DNA of 64,000 nt from VAZQ01 sp035293945 (GTDB taxonomy: Bacteria > Pseudomonadota > Alphaproteobacteria > Rhizobiales > Xanthobacteraceae). The stretch's first letter is position 1; each line of letters begins with the position of its first letter. The DNA lies in contig DATGLV010000002.1 in assembly GCA_035293945.1 (NCBI GenBank), forward strand, positions 210,129 to 274,128, written 5' to 3'. The position numbers were made by a program, and so were the translations under genes. Below are positions 33,621 through 41,641 of the stretch, piece after piece. The notes beneath the pieces are model-generated. The model worked only from the letters and a program-made list of their open reading frames with translations. It did not search any database and was not told the origin of the DNA.

Positions 33621-34469
33621 ATGCCGACCGACGCCGCCTGGGACTGCTACCTTTCGGCACGCCGGTCGGCCCTTCGCGCCATCGCAACCGCAGAAACCGT
33701 CGCTCCCGCGATCGACCGGGCGCAAGCACGGTTGCAGGCCTATCTTTCGATCGACGGCGAGCAGGCGCTCCATCATGCGCGCCGCTCGTATTTCTACACC
33801 GCGGATGCGGCCTTCCATGATCAACTGCTCGCTTCCGGGCAAATAGATGTGCTCCGAGCCGCAGTTGGCGGTGTCGCCGCGGATGCTCCGCTGGCGCAGG
33901 CGAGTCGGCGCGGCACACTGGTGGTCAGCCTGCACTATGGGCCCGCAACAGGGATCCTTCCCTTGTGGCTTGCCGCCGCGAGCCGGAATGGCCTCCTTCC
34001 GGAAGTGGGCGTCATCGAAAATTCGCGCCGCGATCCGAACATCATGTTGACCGCGCAACGCCATGCCGAGCTCGCGCGCTGCGGGTTTCCTCTCACGGAC
34101 ATAGACCTCGCAAAGTTAGGCGAGCTCAGCGCCATGCGCTGCGCGCTCGACATATTGCGTCGCGGCGGAGTCGTGCTGATTTTCGCCGATGGCCAACTGC
34201 CGCATGCGGACGCCAAAAGGACATTGACCTGCCGGCTCGGATGCCGGTCCTTCATCCTTCCACGTGGTGCTGAATGGCTCGCCAGGACTGCCGACGTCCC
34301 GCTGTTCCCGCTCCTGCTGCGGCCCGAAGGCGACAGCAGTCGCATCGAGCAATTGCCGGCATTTGCGCCGGCTGACGCGCGCAATTCGGTCCAGGCCCTG
34401 CTCGACGCCGCCATGGGCACTGATCCGGCGCCTTGGTGGCGCTGGTGCAGCAGCGCCGAGCACTTCTGA
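33621..34469 (+). CDS. Divergent LpxL/HtrB-like acyltransferase
   Basis: This 282-aa protein loosely follows the lipid A acyltransferase fold. Around residues 100-115 it has TLVVSLHYGPATGILPL, where LpxL enzymes carry a catalytic HX4(D/E); here the sixth residue is Thr, so the acidic partner is missing. A later segment, VVLIFADGQLPHADAKR, then FILPRGAEWLARTADVPLFP, resembles the second conserved block. It may be a degenerate or functionally shifted enzyme. ATG at 33621 has GGAGA six bases upstream. It lies between the small peptide and the PqqD-M50 gene, 11 bp before the latter. Family assignment is moderate. Confidence 0.55.
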   Translation: MPTDAAWDCYLSARRSALRAIATAETVAPAIDRAQARLQAYLSIDGEQALHHARRSYFYTADAAFHDQLLASGQIDVLRAAVGGVAADAPLAQASRRGTLVVSLHYGPATGILPLWLAAASRNGLLPEVGVIENSRRDPNIMLTAQRHAELARCGFPLTDIDLAKLGELSAMRCALDILRRGGVVLIFADGQLPHADAKRTLTCRLGCRSFILPRGAEWLARTADVPLFPLLLRPEGDSSRIEQLPAFAPADARNSVQALLDAAMGTDPAPWWRWCSSAEHF

Positions 34470-34480
34470 AGAGGCGCGCC

Positions 34481-35707
34481 ATGGACCGTGCCGCGGCGAA
34501 TCTTTTGGAAGCGCGTCCGTGTCGAATTTCGTCCTGCACGCTTGAGCGACAGGGTAGTGCCGTAGATGCGGCCTACGTCATCAAGGACGCAGACGCTCGC
34601 CACTACATGCGCCTTTCCGAAGAGGGACTGTTCATCTGGCAGCTAATGGACGGAAGGCGCACCATCCGCGACCTTTGCGAGGTCTACGCAGCAACCTATC
34701 AGCTGCCGCTCAGTGATCTCATGCAGGCAATCGCCCGCCTCCTGGAGAATGGATTTATCGAGATCGAAGGCCTGCTCGACCAAATGCCCCAAACCGAACC
34801 GCCGACAGCACTGCGTCGCATCCTCGGGCTGTGCACTTGCTATTGGTGGCTATCCGACACGGATCGGACGGTGACCCTGCTCCATGCCTGGACGCGGCCG
34901 CTCTACACATCGACGGCTCAGCTCATCCTGCTCCTGTGCGCGGCCGCGGGCTTCATAGTATTCGCTGACCATTGGGCGCGGGCTGGCGCAGGCATGAGTG
35001 CTTCAGCGAGCGCCCTGCCGCTATGGATCGCAAGCCTCACGTTGCATGTCGTGGTCCACGAAGCCGCACACGCGGCAACAGCCAAACACTTCGGCCGCGC
35101 CGTGCATCGCCTCGGGATTGGTTGGTACTTTTTTGCGCCCGTCGCCTTCGTCGATACCAGCGACTGTTGGGCAGCGCCCCGGTACGAGCGCATTCTGGTG
35201 AGCGTCGCCGGTCCCTATTCCAACGTGGTGCTGAGCGGTGCCGCCACGCTTGCAGCGTTGCTGCAGCCGGCAGGTCCACTCGCCGATACGCTGTGGAGCT
35301 TCGGTACGATCGGCTATGTGCTCGCGATCGTGAACATGAACCCGCTGCTCGAGCTCGACGGATATTACGTGGCGATGGATCTGCTCGATCTCCCCGATCT
35401 GCGATCGCGGGCGCTCGGCGCTTTGGCGGCCGCGCTGCGGGGCCGCAGCGCACGGGGCGAGCAGCGGCAGCTCCGCAGGATCCTGGTAGTGTTCGGGGCG
35501 GCGAGCCTCGCCTACGGCCTGGTTGTTGTCGCCGCTATCCTGATCGCCGGCCGCGCTGAGGCCGAGAGCATCGCCGCCATGGGATTGCCGCACGCCGGCG
35601 CGCAGGCGCTGGCGTGGACGCTGGCGGGCCTCATGAGCCTCCTGGCGTTCAATCGCGTATTTACGGACGTGCTAAAGGGATGGCGCGCGCATCGCTCGTG
35701 CATTTGA
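34481..35707 (+). CDS. PqqD-domain/M50 site-2-type metalloprotease fusion
   Basis: This 408-aa protein has an N-terminal PqqD-like domain (about residues 15-97, containing HYMRLSEEGLFIWQLMDGRR), the fold that binds leader peptides in RiPP pathways. It is followed by a membrane protease of the M50 class: the zinc motif HEAAH at 193-197, the second motif NMNPLLELDGYY with Asp293, and about six hydrophobic helices. ATG at 34481 with GAAGAGG upstream was chosen. Such fusions are known near peptide-maturation genes and are expected to cut a precursor within or next to the membrane. No radical SAM enzyme, HlyD or ABC exporter is adjacent. Confidence 0.8.
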   Translation: MDRAAANLLEARPCRISSCTLERQGSAVDAAYVIKDADARHYMRLSEEGLFIWQLMDGRRTIRDLCEVYAATYQLPLSDLMQAIARLLENGFIEIEGLLDQMPQTEPPTALRRILGLCTCYWWLSDTDRTVTLLHAWTRPLYTSTAQLILLLCAAAGFIVFADHWARAGAGMSASASALPLWIASLTLHVVVHEAAHAATAKHFGRAVHRLGIGWYFFAPVAFVDTSDCWAAPRYERILVSVAGPYSNVVLSGAATLAALLQPAGPLADTLWSFGTIGYVLAIVNMNPLLELDGYYVAMDLLDLPDLRSRALGALAAALRGRSARGEQRQLRRILVVFGAASLAYGLVVVAAILIAGRAEAESIAAMGLPHAGAQALAWTLAGLMSLLAFNRVFTDVLKGWRAHRSCI

Positions 35708-35754
35708 TCGGCAGCGATCCGCCAGGCGCATCGTTGGGCGCTTTCTTCTGAATG

Positions 35755-36525
35755 TCAGGCAACCGCGGGTTCGGCGGGCACCGACATGAATTGCGAAGAC
35801 AGATCGCCGCGAAACACCGTCGGCCCCACGTGATTGAGCTTGCTGTCGAGGTCGGCCCAAATCTCTCCGCCAAGATCCGTCCAGCGTTTGCAGAAGCTGA
35901 AATCCTCGCTCAGATAAGTGCCATCCTCATCGATCAGGCAATCGAACAACGCAAAGCGATGCTCGCTGGCGCTCGCGGCTTCGACCGAATGGTCGCGCTT
36001 GTATTTGAGATGGGCGTAGCGTTCGCACATGCGCTCGAGCACATGGCGACGAATCATGAGAAAGCCGGTCCCGGCATAGCGCACCTTGGCGAAACCGGCA
36101 TGCACCGCGACCGCAGTCGGATCGGGAACCTCGAAAACGTATTTCAGCGACGCCGCGCCCGGATTGGGTCGCCCCTCGGCCAAGACCGCCCTCACCCTGT
36201 CCCAGTCGATGCGCTTGATCGGGTAGACGGCGGCGCAGACATCGGCGCCGCAATTTATCAGCCGAATGACTTGCTCGGGCTCGAAGCCGATATCGGCGTC
36301 GATAAATAGGAGATGCGTAGCGGTTGGATCGTCGAGAAACTGAGCAACCAGGCTCGCGCGGGCGCGAGTGATCAGCGCATCCCCGTCCTTGAACATGATC
36401 TTGAGATCGACCCCGCTCATCGCTCGCAAGCTCTTCTGCAGTCTGAAGATCGAGCCGGCATAGATGACGGAGATTTGGCCGCCGAAGCACGGCGTGGCGA
36501 CGACTAGGTTGACGCTGGTCGACAT
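35755..36525 (-). CDS. GT-A fold glycosyltransferase-like protein
   Basis: This 256-aa protein looks like a GT-A enzyme. It has an N-terminal beta-strand start (VNLVVATPCFGG), RARASLVAQFLDD, then the metal-binding DXD-type motif LLFIDADIGFEPEQVIRLI at about 72-90, a YAGTGFLMIRR segment and a C-terminal YLSEDFSFCKRW with the ED acid pair. This resembles Anp1/GT2-like proteins. It starts at ATG 36525 and reads toward the PqqD-M50 gene. It may add a sugar in the decoration island or be part of the adjacent peptide cassette. Substrate unknown. Confidence 0.7.
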   Translation of the reverse strand: MSTSVNLVVATPCFGGQISVIYAGSIFRLQKSLRAMSGVDLKIMFKDGDALITRARASLVAQFLDDPTATHLLFIDADIGFEPEQVIRLINCGADVCAAVYPIKRIDWDRVRAVLAEGRPNPGAASLKYVFEVPDPTAVAVHAGFAKVRYAGTGFLMIRRHVLERMCERYAHLKYKRDHSVEAASASEHRFALFDCLIDEDGTYLSEDFSFCKRWTDLGGEIWADLDSKLNHVGPTVFRGDLSSQFMSVPAEPAVA

Positions 36526-36921
36526 CGCAAATCCTTCGTTGGCAGCGCGCGGCGCAACTACAACTTGAAACAGACATTCGCCGCCGGCAGAAAGCGATTC
36601 AGCCGCCGTCTTCCGATAGTTAAGAGACCATGAAGCGCAAGGATTAACGAACGGCTAATTGCGCGCAGGGACGCTAACAATAAGCGGTCCGACCACAAGG
36701 ATGGCATGAGCGCAACCTGTGCAAAGGCGTAATTCTCGGACCCAGTAAAAACCCCAATTACCGCCGATCGCTCGAATACTAACCCCTGAATTTACGCGAT
36801 TTTAAACGGGCAGGTGCGATCGTGCCGCCACCGATCAGCACGATCGGAACCGCTAACGCGCCGGTACGACAGTACGGCAGGTGCAAGCGTACACAGCCCG
36901 CAACCAGAAAGGTGCGCCCAA
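36526..36921. promoter_or_regulatory. Upstream region of flagellin, with long AT-richer leader
   Basis: This 396-bp gap separates the GT-A gene from flagellin. It is AT-richer than the rest. It contains an imperfect CtrA box (36644-36658), a TTAAG half-site near 36620 and, closer to the gene, an AGAAAGGTG ribosome site. No sigma-54 match with correct spacing was found by eye. FlbT, encoded downstream, acts on flagellin leader mRNA in relatives, so the long leader may be functional. Confidence 0.5.
36644..36658. promoter_or_regulatory. Imperfect CtrA-type box upstream of flagellin
   Basis: TTAACGAACGGCTAA fits TTAA-N7-CTAA, one base off. It is 119 bp upstream of the GT-A gene and 264 bp upstream of flagellin. 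Confidence 0.35.
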
Positions 36922-38454
36922 ATGTCTGGAATTACCCTCTCCGCCGGCGTGCGGCAGAACCTGCTGTCCCTTCAGTCGACGGCAGAACTGCTGAACACCA
37001 CGCAGAACCGCCTTGCCACCGGCAAGAAGGTGAACAGCGCGTTCGACAATCCGAGCTCGTTCTTCACCTCGCAATCCTTGACCAACCGCGCCAACTCGCT
37101 GTCCGCCCTCCTCGACCAGGTCGGTCAGGCGCAGCAAACCCTGCAGGCCGCGAACCAGGGCCTGACCTCCATCACCAGCCTGCTCCAGCAGGCGCTCTCG
37201 ACCGCTCAACAGGCCTTGCAGTCCGCTGGCCCGAGCACGCTGAGCTACGGTGCAATTACGGTCAACGGCTCGCTCAACGCCGCGGAGACTTTCGGTGTCG
37301 TAAACTCCGGCGCGGCCTCTCTGGTCAGCGGCGGCAGCCTCGGCAACGCCGACACGCTCACAATCGTGGATGCCGGCACTACCGCCAGCGTCACCCTGGC
37401 CAACACCGACTCGCTCGCCTCCGTGATCACCAAGATCAACGCCCAGACCGGAGGCGCTTCGGGCGGCGTTGCCACGGCCGGCACCGACAGCAGTGGCCAT
37501 CTGACCCTGACCTCCAACGTCACCAGCAGCAACGTGGTGGTCACTGATGCGACCGGCGGAACGGGCTTGGGCGCCGCCTCTTTCGCGGCTGGCAGCTCCA
37601 CCGGCCACTCGACCGATCTGTTCAACATCCTGAGCGGCCAAGGCGGCTTCACGGCCGGCGACGCACTCACGATCTCGGTCAGCGGCGGTGCAACGCAGAC
37701 AATCAACTTCGGCACCGGCACTGGTCAGGTCCAGACCCTCGCCCAGTTGAACTCGGCGCTGCAGAGCCTGTCCGGTCTTTCCAACTCGTCAGCGACCGGC
37801 AGCTCGATCAGCCTCGGGGTTGCGGCCTCGACAGCCGCCAACAGCCTGACCATCGGCTCGTCCGGCTCGACCGGCTCGACCGAAATCCTGCACGAGCTCG
37901 GCCTTACCGCCGGCACCACCAGCGGCGTTGCGAGCTCCAGCGGCAACAGCTCGACCCGCGCCACCCTGCAGAGCAACTTCAACGCCTTGCTCACGCAGAT
38001 CGATCAGCTCGCGGGCGATGCTTCCTACAACGGCGTCAACCTGCTCAAGGGCGACAACCTGCAGGTGGTGTTCAACGAGAACAACACCAGCTCGCTGACG
38101 ATCCAGGGCGTGACGTACAACTCGGCTGGTCTGGGCCTGAGCGCGATCACCGGCACGGGCTTCCAGTCGAACGCCAACATCAACGCGACGATCACCTCCA
38201 TCAACGCCGCGTTGAACAACGTGCAGGCGCAGACCGAAACGTTCGGCACCAACGCGTCGACCATTCAGGTTCGCCAGGACTTCACTAAGAACCTGATCAA
38301 CACGCTGCAGACCGGCTCGGACAACCTCGTGCTGGCCGACCAGAACCAGGAAAGCGCGAACCTGCTCACCCTGCAGACCCGCCAACAGCTGTCGATCTCC
38401 GCCCTGTCGATTTCGAACCAGGCGCAGCAGGCGGTGCTCAAGCTCTTCCCGTAA
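36922..38454 (+). CDS. fliC: Flagellin
   Basis: This 510-aa filament protein has the conserved N-terminal D0/D1 region (about 1-130, with LNTTQNRLATGKKVNSAFDN) and a C-terminal D0 (about 400-510, with the closing segment LSISNQAQQAVLKLFP). The middle (about 130-390) is Ser/Thr/Gly-rich with very few Lys or Arg and contains a flagellin-IN-like segment. That composition suits surface O-glycosylation. ATG at 36922 has AGAAAGGTG upstream. A strong Rho-independent terminator follows. FlbT and FlaF lie directly downstream. It is the only flagellin seen in the window. Confidence 0.95.
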   Translation: MSGITLSAGVRQNLLSLQSTAELLNTTQNRLATGKKVNSAFDNPSSFFTSQSLTNRANSLSALLDQVGQAQQTLQAANQGLTSITSLLQQALSTAQQALQSAGPSTLSYGAITVNGSLNAAETFGVVNSGAASLVSGGSLGNADTLTIVDAGTTASVTLANTDSLASVITKINAQTGGASGGVATAGTDSSGHLTLTSNVTSSNVVVTDATGGTGLGAASFAAGSSTGHSTDLFNILSGQGGFTAGDALTISVSGGATQTINFGTGTGQVQTLAQLNSALQSLSGLSNSSATGSSISLGVAASTAANSLTIGSSGSTGSTEILHELGLTAGTTSGVASSSGNSSTRATLQSNFNALLTQIDQLAGDASYNGVNLLKGDNLQVVFNENNTSSLTIQGVTYNSAGLGLSAITGTGFQSNANINATITSINAALNNVQAQTETFGTNASTIQVRQDFTKNLINTLQTGSDNLVLADQNQESANLLTLQTRQQLSISALSISNQAQQAVLKLFP

Positions 38455-38483
38455 TCCCAAAGGATTTCGGGCTCGACAAAAAG

Positions 38484-38514
38484 CGGCGGGGCGCGAGCCC
38501 CGCCGTTCTTCTTT
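38484..38514 (+). terminator. Rho-independent terminator of flagellin
   Basis: A 9-bp perfect stem CGGCGGGGC/GCCCCGCCG (38484-38492 and 38497-38505) with a GCGA loop is followed by TTCTTCTTT. This is the strongest terminator in the window, isolating flagellin from flbT. Confidence 0.9.
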
Positions 38515-38527
38515 AACGGGTCGTTAA
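38513..38527. promoter_or_regulatory. CtrA-type box upstream of flbT
   Basis: A perfect TTAA-N7-TTAA match, TTAACGGGTCGTTAA, begins in the flagellin terminator T-tract and lies 43 bp upstream of the flbT start. It is followed by C, as in the extended CtrA consensus. Confidence 0.65.
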
Positions 38528-38569
38528 CCACGAAGCGGAAGCATGCGCTACGCCGAGGTGGAGACAGAC

Positions 38570-39001
38570 ATGGGTCTCAAGATCGAGCTCAAGCCGGGCG
38601 AGCGCGTGATGCTCGGCGAATGCGTCATTACCAATCACGATCAGCGGACACGGCTCCTGATCGAGGGCAGTGCCCCGATCCTGCGCGAGAAGGACATTAT
38701 GTCCGAGAGCCGCGCCGACACGCCAGCCAAGCGCATCTACCTCGCCGTCCAATTGATGTACACATCGAAGAACGCAGCCGCCTATCACGAGCTCTATTTC
38801 AAGCTGGTGCGGGAGATCACGCAGGCCGCGCCAAGTATGTGGCCTTTGATTGAAAGTATCAACAATCAAATCTTAACAGGAGAGCTGTATAAGGCTTTGC
38901 GCGAAGTCAAGAAACTCATCGCCTACGAACAGGAACTTCTGAACTATGCAGCCCAGCAAGGCCTACGCAGCGGTCGCGAAGGAAACAGCAAGTCCGCGTG
39001 A
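38570..39001 (+). CDS. flbT: FlbT, post-transcriptional flagellin regulator
   Basis: This 143-aa protein matches FlbT. The start GLKIELKPGERVMLGECVI and then RTRLLIEGSAPILREKDIM and PAKRIYLAVQLMYTS are diagnostic. In Caulobacter FlbT binds the flagellin mRNA leader and promotes its decay; in other rhizobia it can activate. I chose ATG at 38570 with GGTGGAG upstream; ATG at 38543 is also in frame. Its last 56 bp overlap flaF, so the pair is coupled. A perfect CtrA box lies just upstream, separate from the flagellin transcript. Confidence 0.93.
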   Translation: MGLKIELKPGERVMLGECVITNHDQRTRLLIEGSAPILREKDIMSESRADTPAKRIYLAVQLMYTSKNAAAYHELYFKLVREITQAAPSMWPLIESINNQILTGELYKALREVKKLIAYEQELLNYAAQQGLRSGREGNSKSA

Positions 39002-39308
39002 ATTGGAATCGACGCTGCTGCTCAAGGCAGCGCACAAGTTGCAGTCCGCATACGACAATTGGGACGATGAGCGGCGCGGGCTCGGCGACGCCGTGCTGTA
39101 CAATCGCCGGCTCTGGACCGTCTTCCTCGACTCGGTTTGCGATACCGGCAGCCAGCTGCCGACGCCGGTCCGGCAGAACATCGCCAATCTGGGGATCTTC
39201 GTCATGACCGAGAGCTTTTCCCTGATGACGAATCCGAAACCCGAGCAGCTGCTCCCGTTGATAAACATCAATCGCGAGCTTGCAGCAGGCTTGCGCGGCA
39301 AAGCCTGA
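38946..39308 (+). CDS. flaF: FlaF, flagellin synthesis regulator
   Basis: This 120-aa protein matches FlaF, which acts with FlbT to balance flagellin synthesis with assembly. Typical segments are KAAHKLQSAYDNWDDER, DAVLYNRRLWTVFLDSV, and LPTPVRQNIANLGIFVM. It begins inside the last 56 bp of flbT in another frame. The length is normal. A 161-bp gap with a GTTAAC half-site separates it from flgD. Confidence 0.93.
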   Translation: MQPSKAYAAVAKETASPRELESTLLLKAAHKLQSAYDNWDDERRGLGDAVLYNRRLWTVFLDSVCDTGSQLPTPVRQNIANLGIFVMTESFSLMTNPKPEQLLPLININRELAAGLRGKA

Positions 39309-39469
39309 CAGCGCGGACGAGCTCGCACTGCCGAAGCAAGCATTTAGGACCTGCCGCCGCCGAAGTTACGGTTTGTTAACCAACTCAGCCGCAGACTTCG
39401 GCTGGCCGGATCGGGGCTCGACCGAATCGCCGGATCCAATTCCGCGTCGGCACAAAAGGTTTGCCTCGC

Positions 39470-40234
39470 ATGCTCTCTTCAGCTCCCTCAAGCACGAGCA
39501 CCACTCCCAATACGAGCTCCTCCTCGACCGCCGGTCAGGGCGCCGGCCTCAACCTGGCCAGCAATTTCAATGAGTTCCTCACATTGCTGACGACGCAGCT
39601 CGAGCACCAGGATCCGACCTCCCCGCTCGATCCCAACCAGTTCACCCAGGAACTGGTGCAATTCGCCTCCGTCGAGCAGCAGATCAACACCAACACGTCG
39701 CTCAATACGCTGATCTCGCTGCAGCAGATGCAGCAGGCCTCGTCGGCCCTGCAATTCGTCGGGGCGACCGTCGCGCTTTCAGGTAAGACCGCGCAGCTGA
39801 CGAACGGCCAGGCGAGCTGGAGCTATTCGGTCAATCAACCCGCGACCGCGACAATCAACGTCACGAACTCGTCCGGCCAGGTCGTCTATACCACGACACA
39901 GGCGGCGCAGGCGGGATCGCAGACCTTCAGCTGGAACGGCCTGAACAGCCAGGGGATTTCCCAGCCAAGCGGCTCCTACACGATTTCAATCAGTGCGGTC
40001 AGCGCCAATAACCAGAACGTTCCGGTCACCATCGGGACGCAAGGGGTGGTGACCGGCGTCGACATCAGCCAGTCACCGCCGAACGTCACCGTTGGAGGCC
40101 AGAGCTATCCGATCAACCAGATCACACAGGTTCTGAGCAGCGGCACCAACAATTCGGTCACGCAGGCTGTGAACAATGTCGGGACAAGCGTCCAGAACGC
40201 GATCACCCAGGCCTTCAAGGCTGTCGGGCTCTAG
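39470..40234 (+). CDS. flgD: FlgD, hook cap/assembly protein
   Basis: This 254-aa protein is the hook scaffold FlgD. The N-terminal signature NFNEFLTLLTTQLEHQDPTS and LDPNQFTQELVQFASVEQQI is clear; the second half has an Ig-like part (FSWNGLNSQGISQPSGSYTI) and a C-terminal ITQVL helix. I chose ATG at 39470; a TTG at 39461 is in frame. It precedes a TPR-glycosyltransferase by 48 bp in the same direction, so they may share a transcript. Hook protein flgE lies 7 kb away on the other strand. Confidence 0.93.
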   Translation: MLSSAPSSTSTTPNTSSSSTAGQGAGLNLASNFNEFLTLLTTQLEHQDPTSPLDPNQFTQELVQFASVEQQINTNTSLNTLISLQQMQQASSALQFVGATVALSGKTAQLTNGQASWSYSVNQPATATINVTNSSGQVVYTTTQAAQAGSQTFSWNGLNSQGISQPSGSYTISISAVSANNQNVPVTIGTQGVVTGVDISQSPPNVTVGGQSYPINQITQVLSSGTNNSVTQAVNNVGTSVQNAITQAFKAVGL

Positions 40235-40282
40235 CCGGCGCGGCGAGCATCGCCGCAAAAGGCCTTCGCGCGCGCGGCCGCA

Positions 40283-41641
40283 ATGAACCAAGCGGACCCT
40301 GCGCTTGCGCAGCACCTCTATGCGCAGGGCCTCGCGCTGCAGCAACGCGGTCAGCTGGCAGAAGCGATCAGCGCCTGGAAGAGCGCCGTGGCCCGCGATT
40401 CGCATCATGCCGATGCCCGCTACAACCTCGCAGTCGCGCTCGGCGCTTCCGGAAACGCAGCCGGAGCCGAAAGCTCCTATCTGGAGCTGTTGAGCCAGCA
40501 CCCGGATCACGTCCAGGCGCTCTACAACTTCGCCAATCTGAAGATGCGGCAAGGCGAGGTAGCGACTGCCGAGCCTCTTTACCGGAGACTGCTGGCGCTG
40601 GCTCCCGGCTTCACCAACGGCTGGGTCAATCTTGCTATGGCGCGCTCAGCGTCCGGCGACCTCCCGGAAGCCGAGTCCTGCCTGCGCCGTGCGCTCGAGC
40701 TCGAGCCTTCCAATGTCGGCGCGCACTGGAACCTGGCCAATCTTCTGCTTGCCTCCTGGCGGTGGAGCGAGGCGTGGGCGGAATACGAGTGGCGGCTGCG
40801 TCGTCCGCAATGTCCGCCGCCCCCCACCTCAGCGCCGGACTGGATGCCGGACGACACACAAGCGCGGCGCATCTTGCTTTGGAATGATCAGGGCATGGGC
40901 GACGCATTGCAGTTCGCTCGCTATGCTCGGTTCGTGTCGGCGTGCGGACACGAAGTCTGGTTGTTCGCCCAGGACGCGTTGAGAACACTGTTGCGCTCGG
41001 TTCCCGGTGTTTCTGGAGTGGTCGGCCCGTCCGATCCGACTCCGCAGGTCGACGCGCAGGCACCACTGCTCAGCATGCCGTACCGGCTGCAGCTCTCCGA
41101 TCCAGGTGCGTCGTGGGCCGGCGCCTACGTGACGCCGCAGCGGGAAATGGCGTTGCCGCGACGCCCGGGCCACCTCGCCGTCGGCTTGGTATGGGCAAGC
41201 AATCCCGCCCATCCCAACCGCGTCCTGCGCGACGTGCCGCTGAAGCAATTGCAGCCGTTGTTGGATATTCCCGACATCGATTGGTTCGCTCTTCAGGTCG
41301 GCAGCGCCGCCGGGGACGTTGCGGCACACGGTTTCAGCAGTTGCATCCACGATCTCTCACCGCAGATCCACAATTTCGGCGACACGGCGGCGGCTGTGGA
41401 GGCACTCGATCTGGTGATCACGGTCGACACCTCCGTGCCGCACCTGGTCGGAGCCATGGGGAAGCCCTGCTGGGCGATGATCTCGACCGCGCGCGAGTGG
41501 CGTTGGTCCGGTCGGGAAGCGATGAGCATCTGGTATCCGTCGATGCGCCTTTTCAGGCAATCGTCGGCGGGAGATTGGGGAGGAGTTCTGGCGAAGATCG
41601 AAGCCGAGCTGCGCGCCGGCAATCTCATGCCAACACGCTGA
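40283..41641 (+). CDS. TPR-glycosyltransferase fusion, short divergent paralogue
   Basis: This 452-aa protein is the shortest of the TPR-glycosyltransferases here. About four TPR units (residues 10-150) precede the transferase domain (about 185-440). The motifs diverge: NDQGMGDALQFARY at 201-214 instead of AEQG, AQAPLLSMPYRLQ, LVWASNPAHPNRVLRDV, TVDTSVPHLVGAMG and IWYPSMRLFRQ. It probably uses a different donor or acceptor. It follows flgD by 48 bp. Its 3' end overlaps the convergent 128-aa gene by 17 bp. Confidence 0.8.
   Translation: MNQADPALAQHLYAQGLALQQRGQLAEAISAWKSAVARDSHHADARYNLAVALGASGNAAGAESSYLELLSQHPDHVQALYNFANLKMRQGEVATAEPLYRRLLALAPGFTNGWVNLAMARSASGDLPEAESCLRRALELEPSNVGAHWNLANLLLASWRWSEAWAEYEWRLRRPQCPPPPTSAPDWMPDDTQARRILLWNDQGMGDALQFARYARFVSACGHEVWLFAQDALRTLLRSVPGVSGVVGPSDPTPQVDAQAPLLSMPYRLQLSDPGASWAGAYVTPQREMALPRRPGHLAVGLVWASNPAHPNRVLRDVPLKQLQPLLDIPDIDWFALQVGSAAGDVAAHGFSSCIHDLSPQIHNFGDTAAAVEALDLVITVDTSVPHLVGAMGKPCWAMISTAREWRWSGREAMSIWYPSMRLFRQSSAGDWGGVLAKIEAELRAGNLMPTR

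Noticed and set aside
36710..36730. TGGCATG... before flagellin as a sigma-54 promoter
   Set aside because: GG and GC are not ten bases apart, so the essential spacing fails.
39366..39380. TTAC...TTAAC before flgD as a CtrA box
   Set aside because: The spacing is six bases rather than seven and one half is not TTAA.
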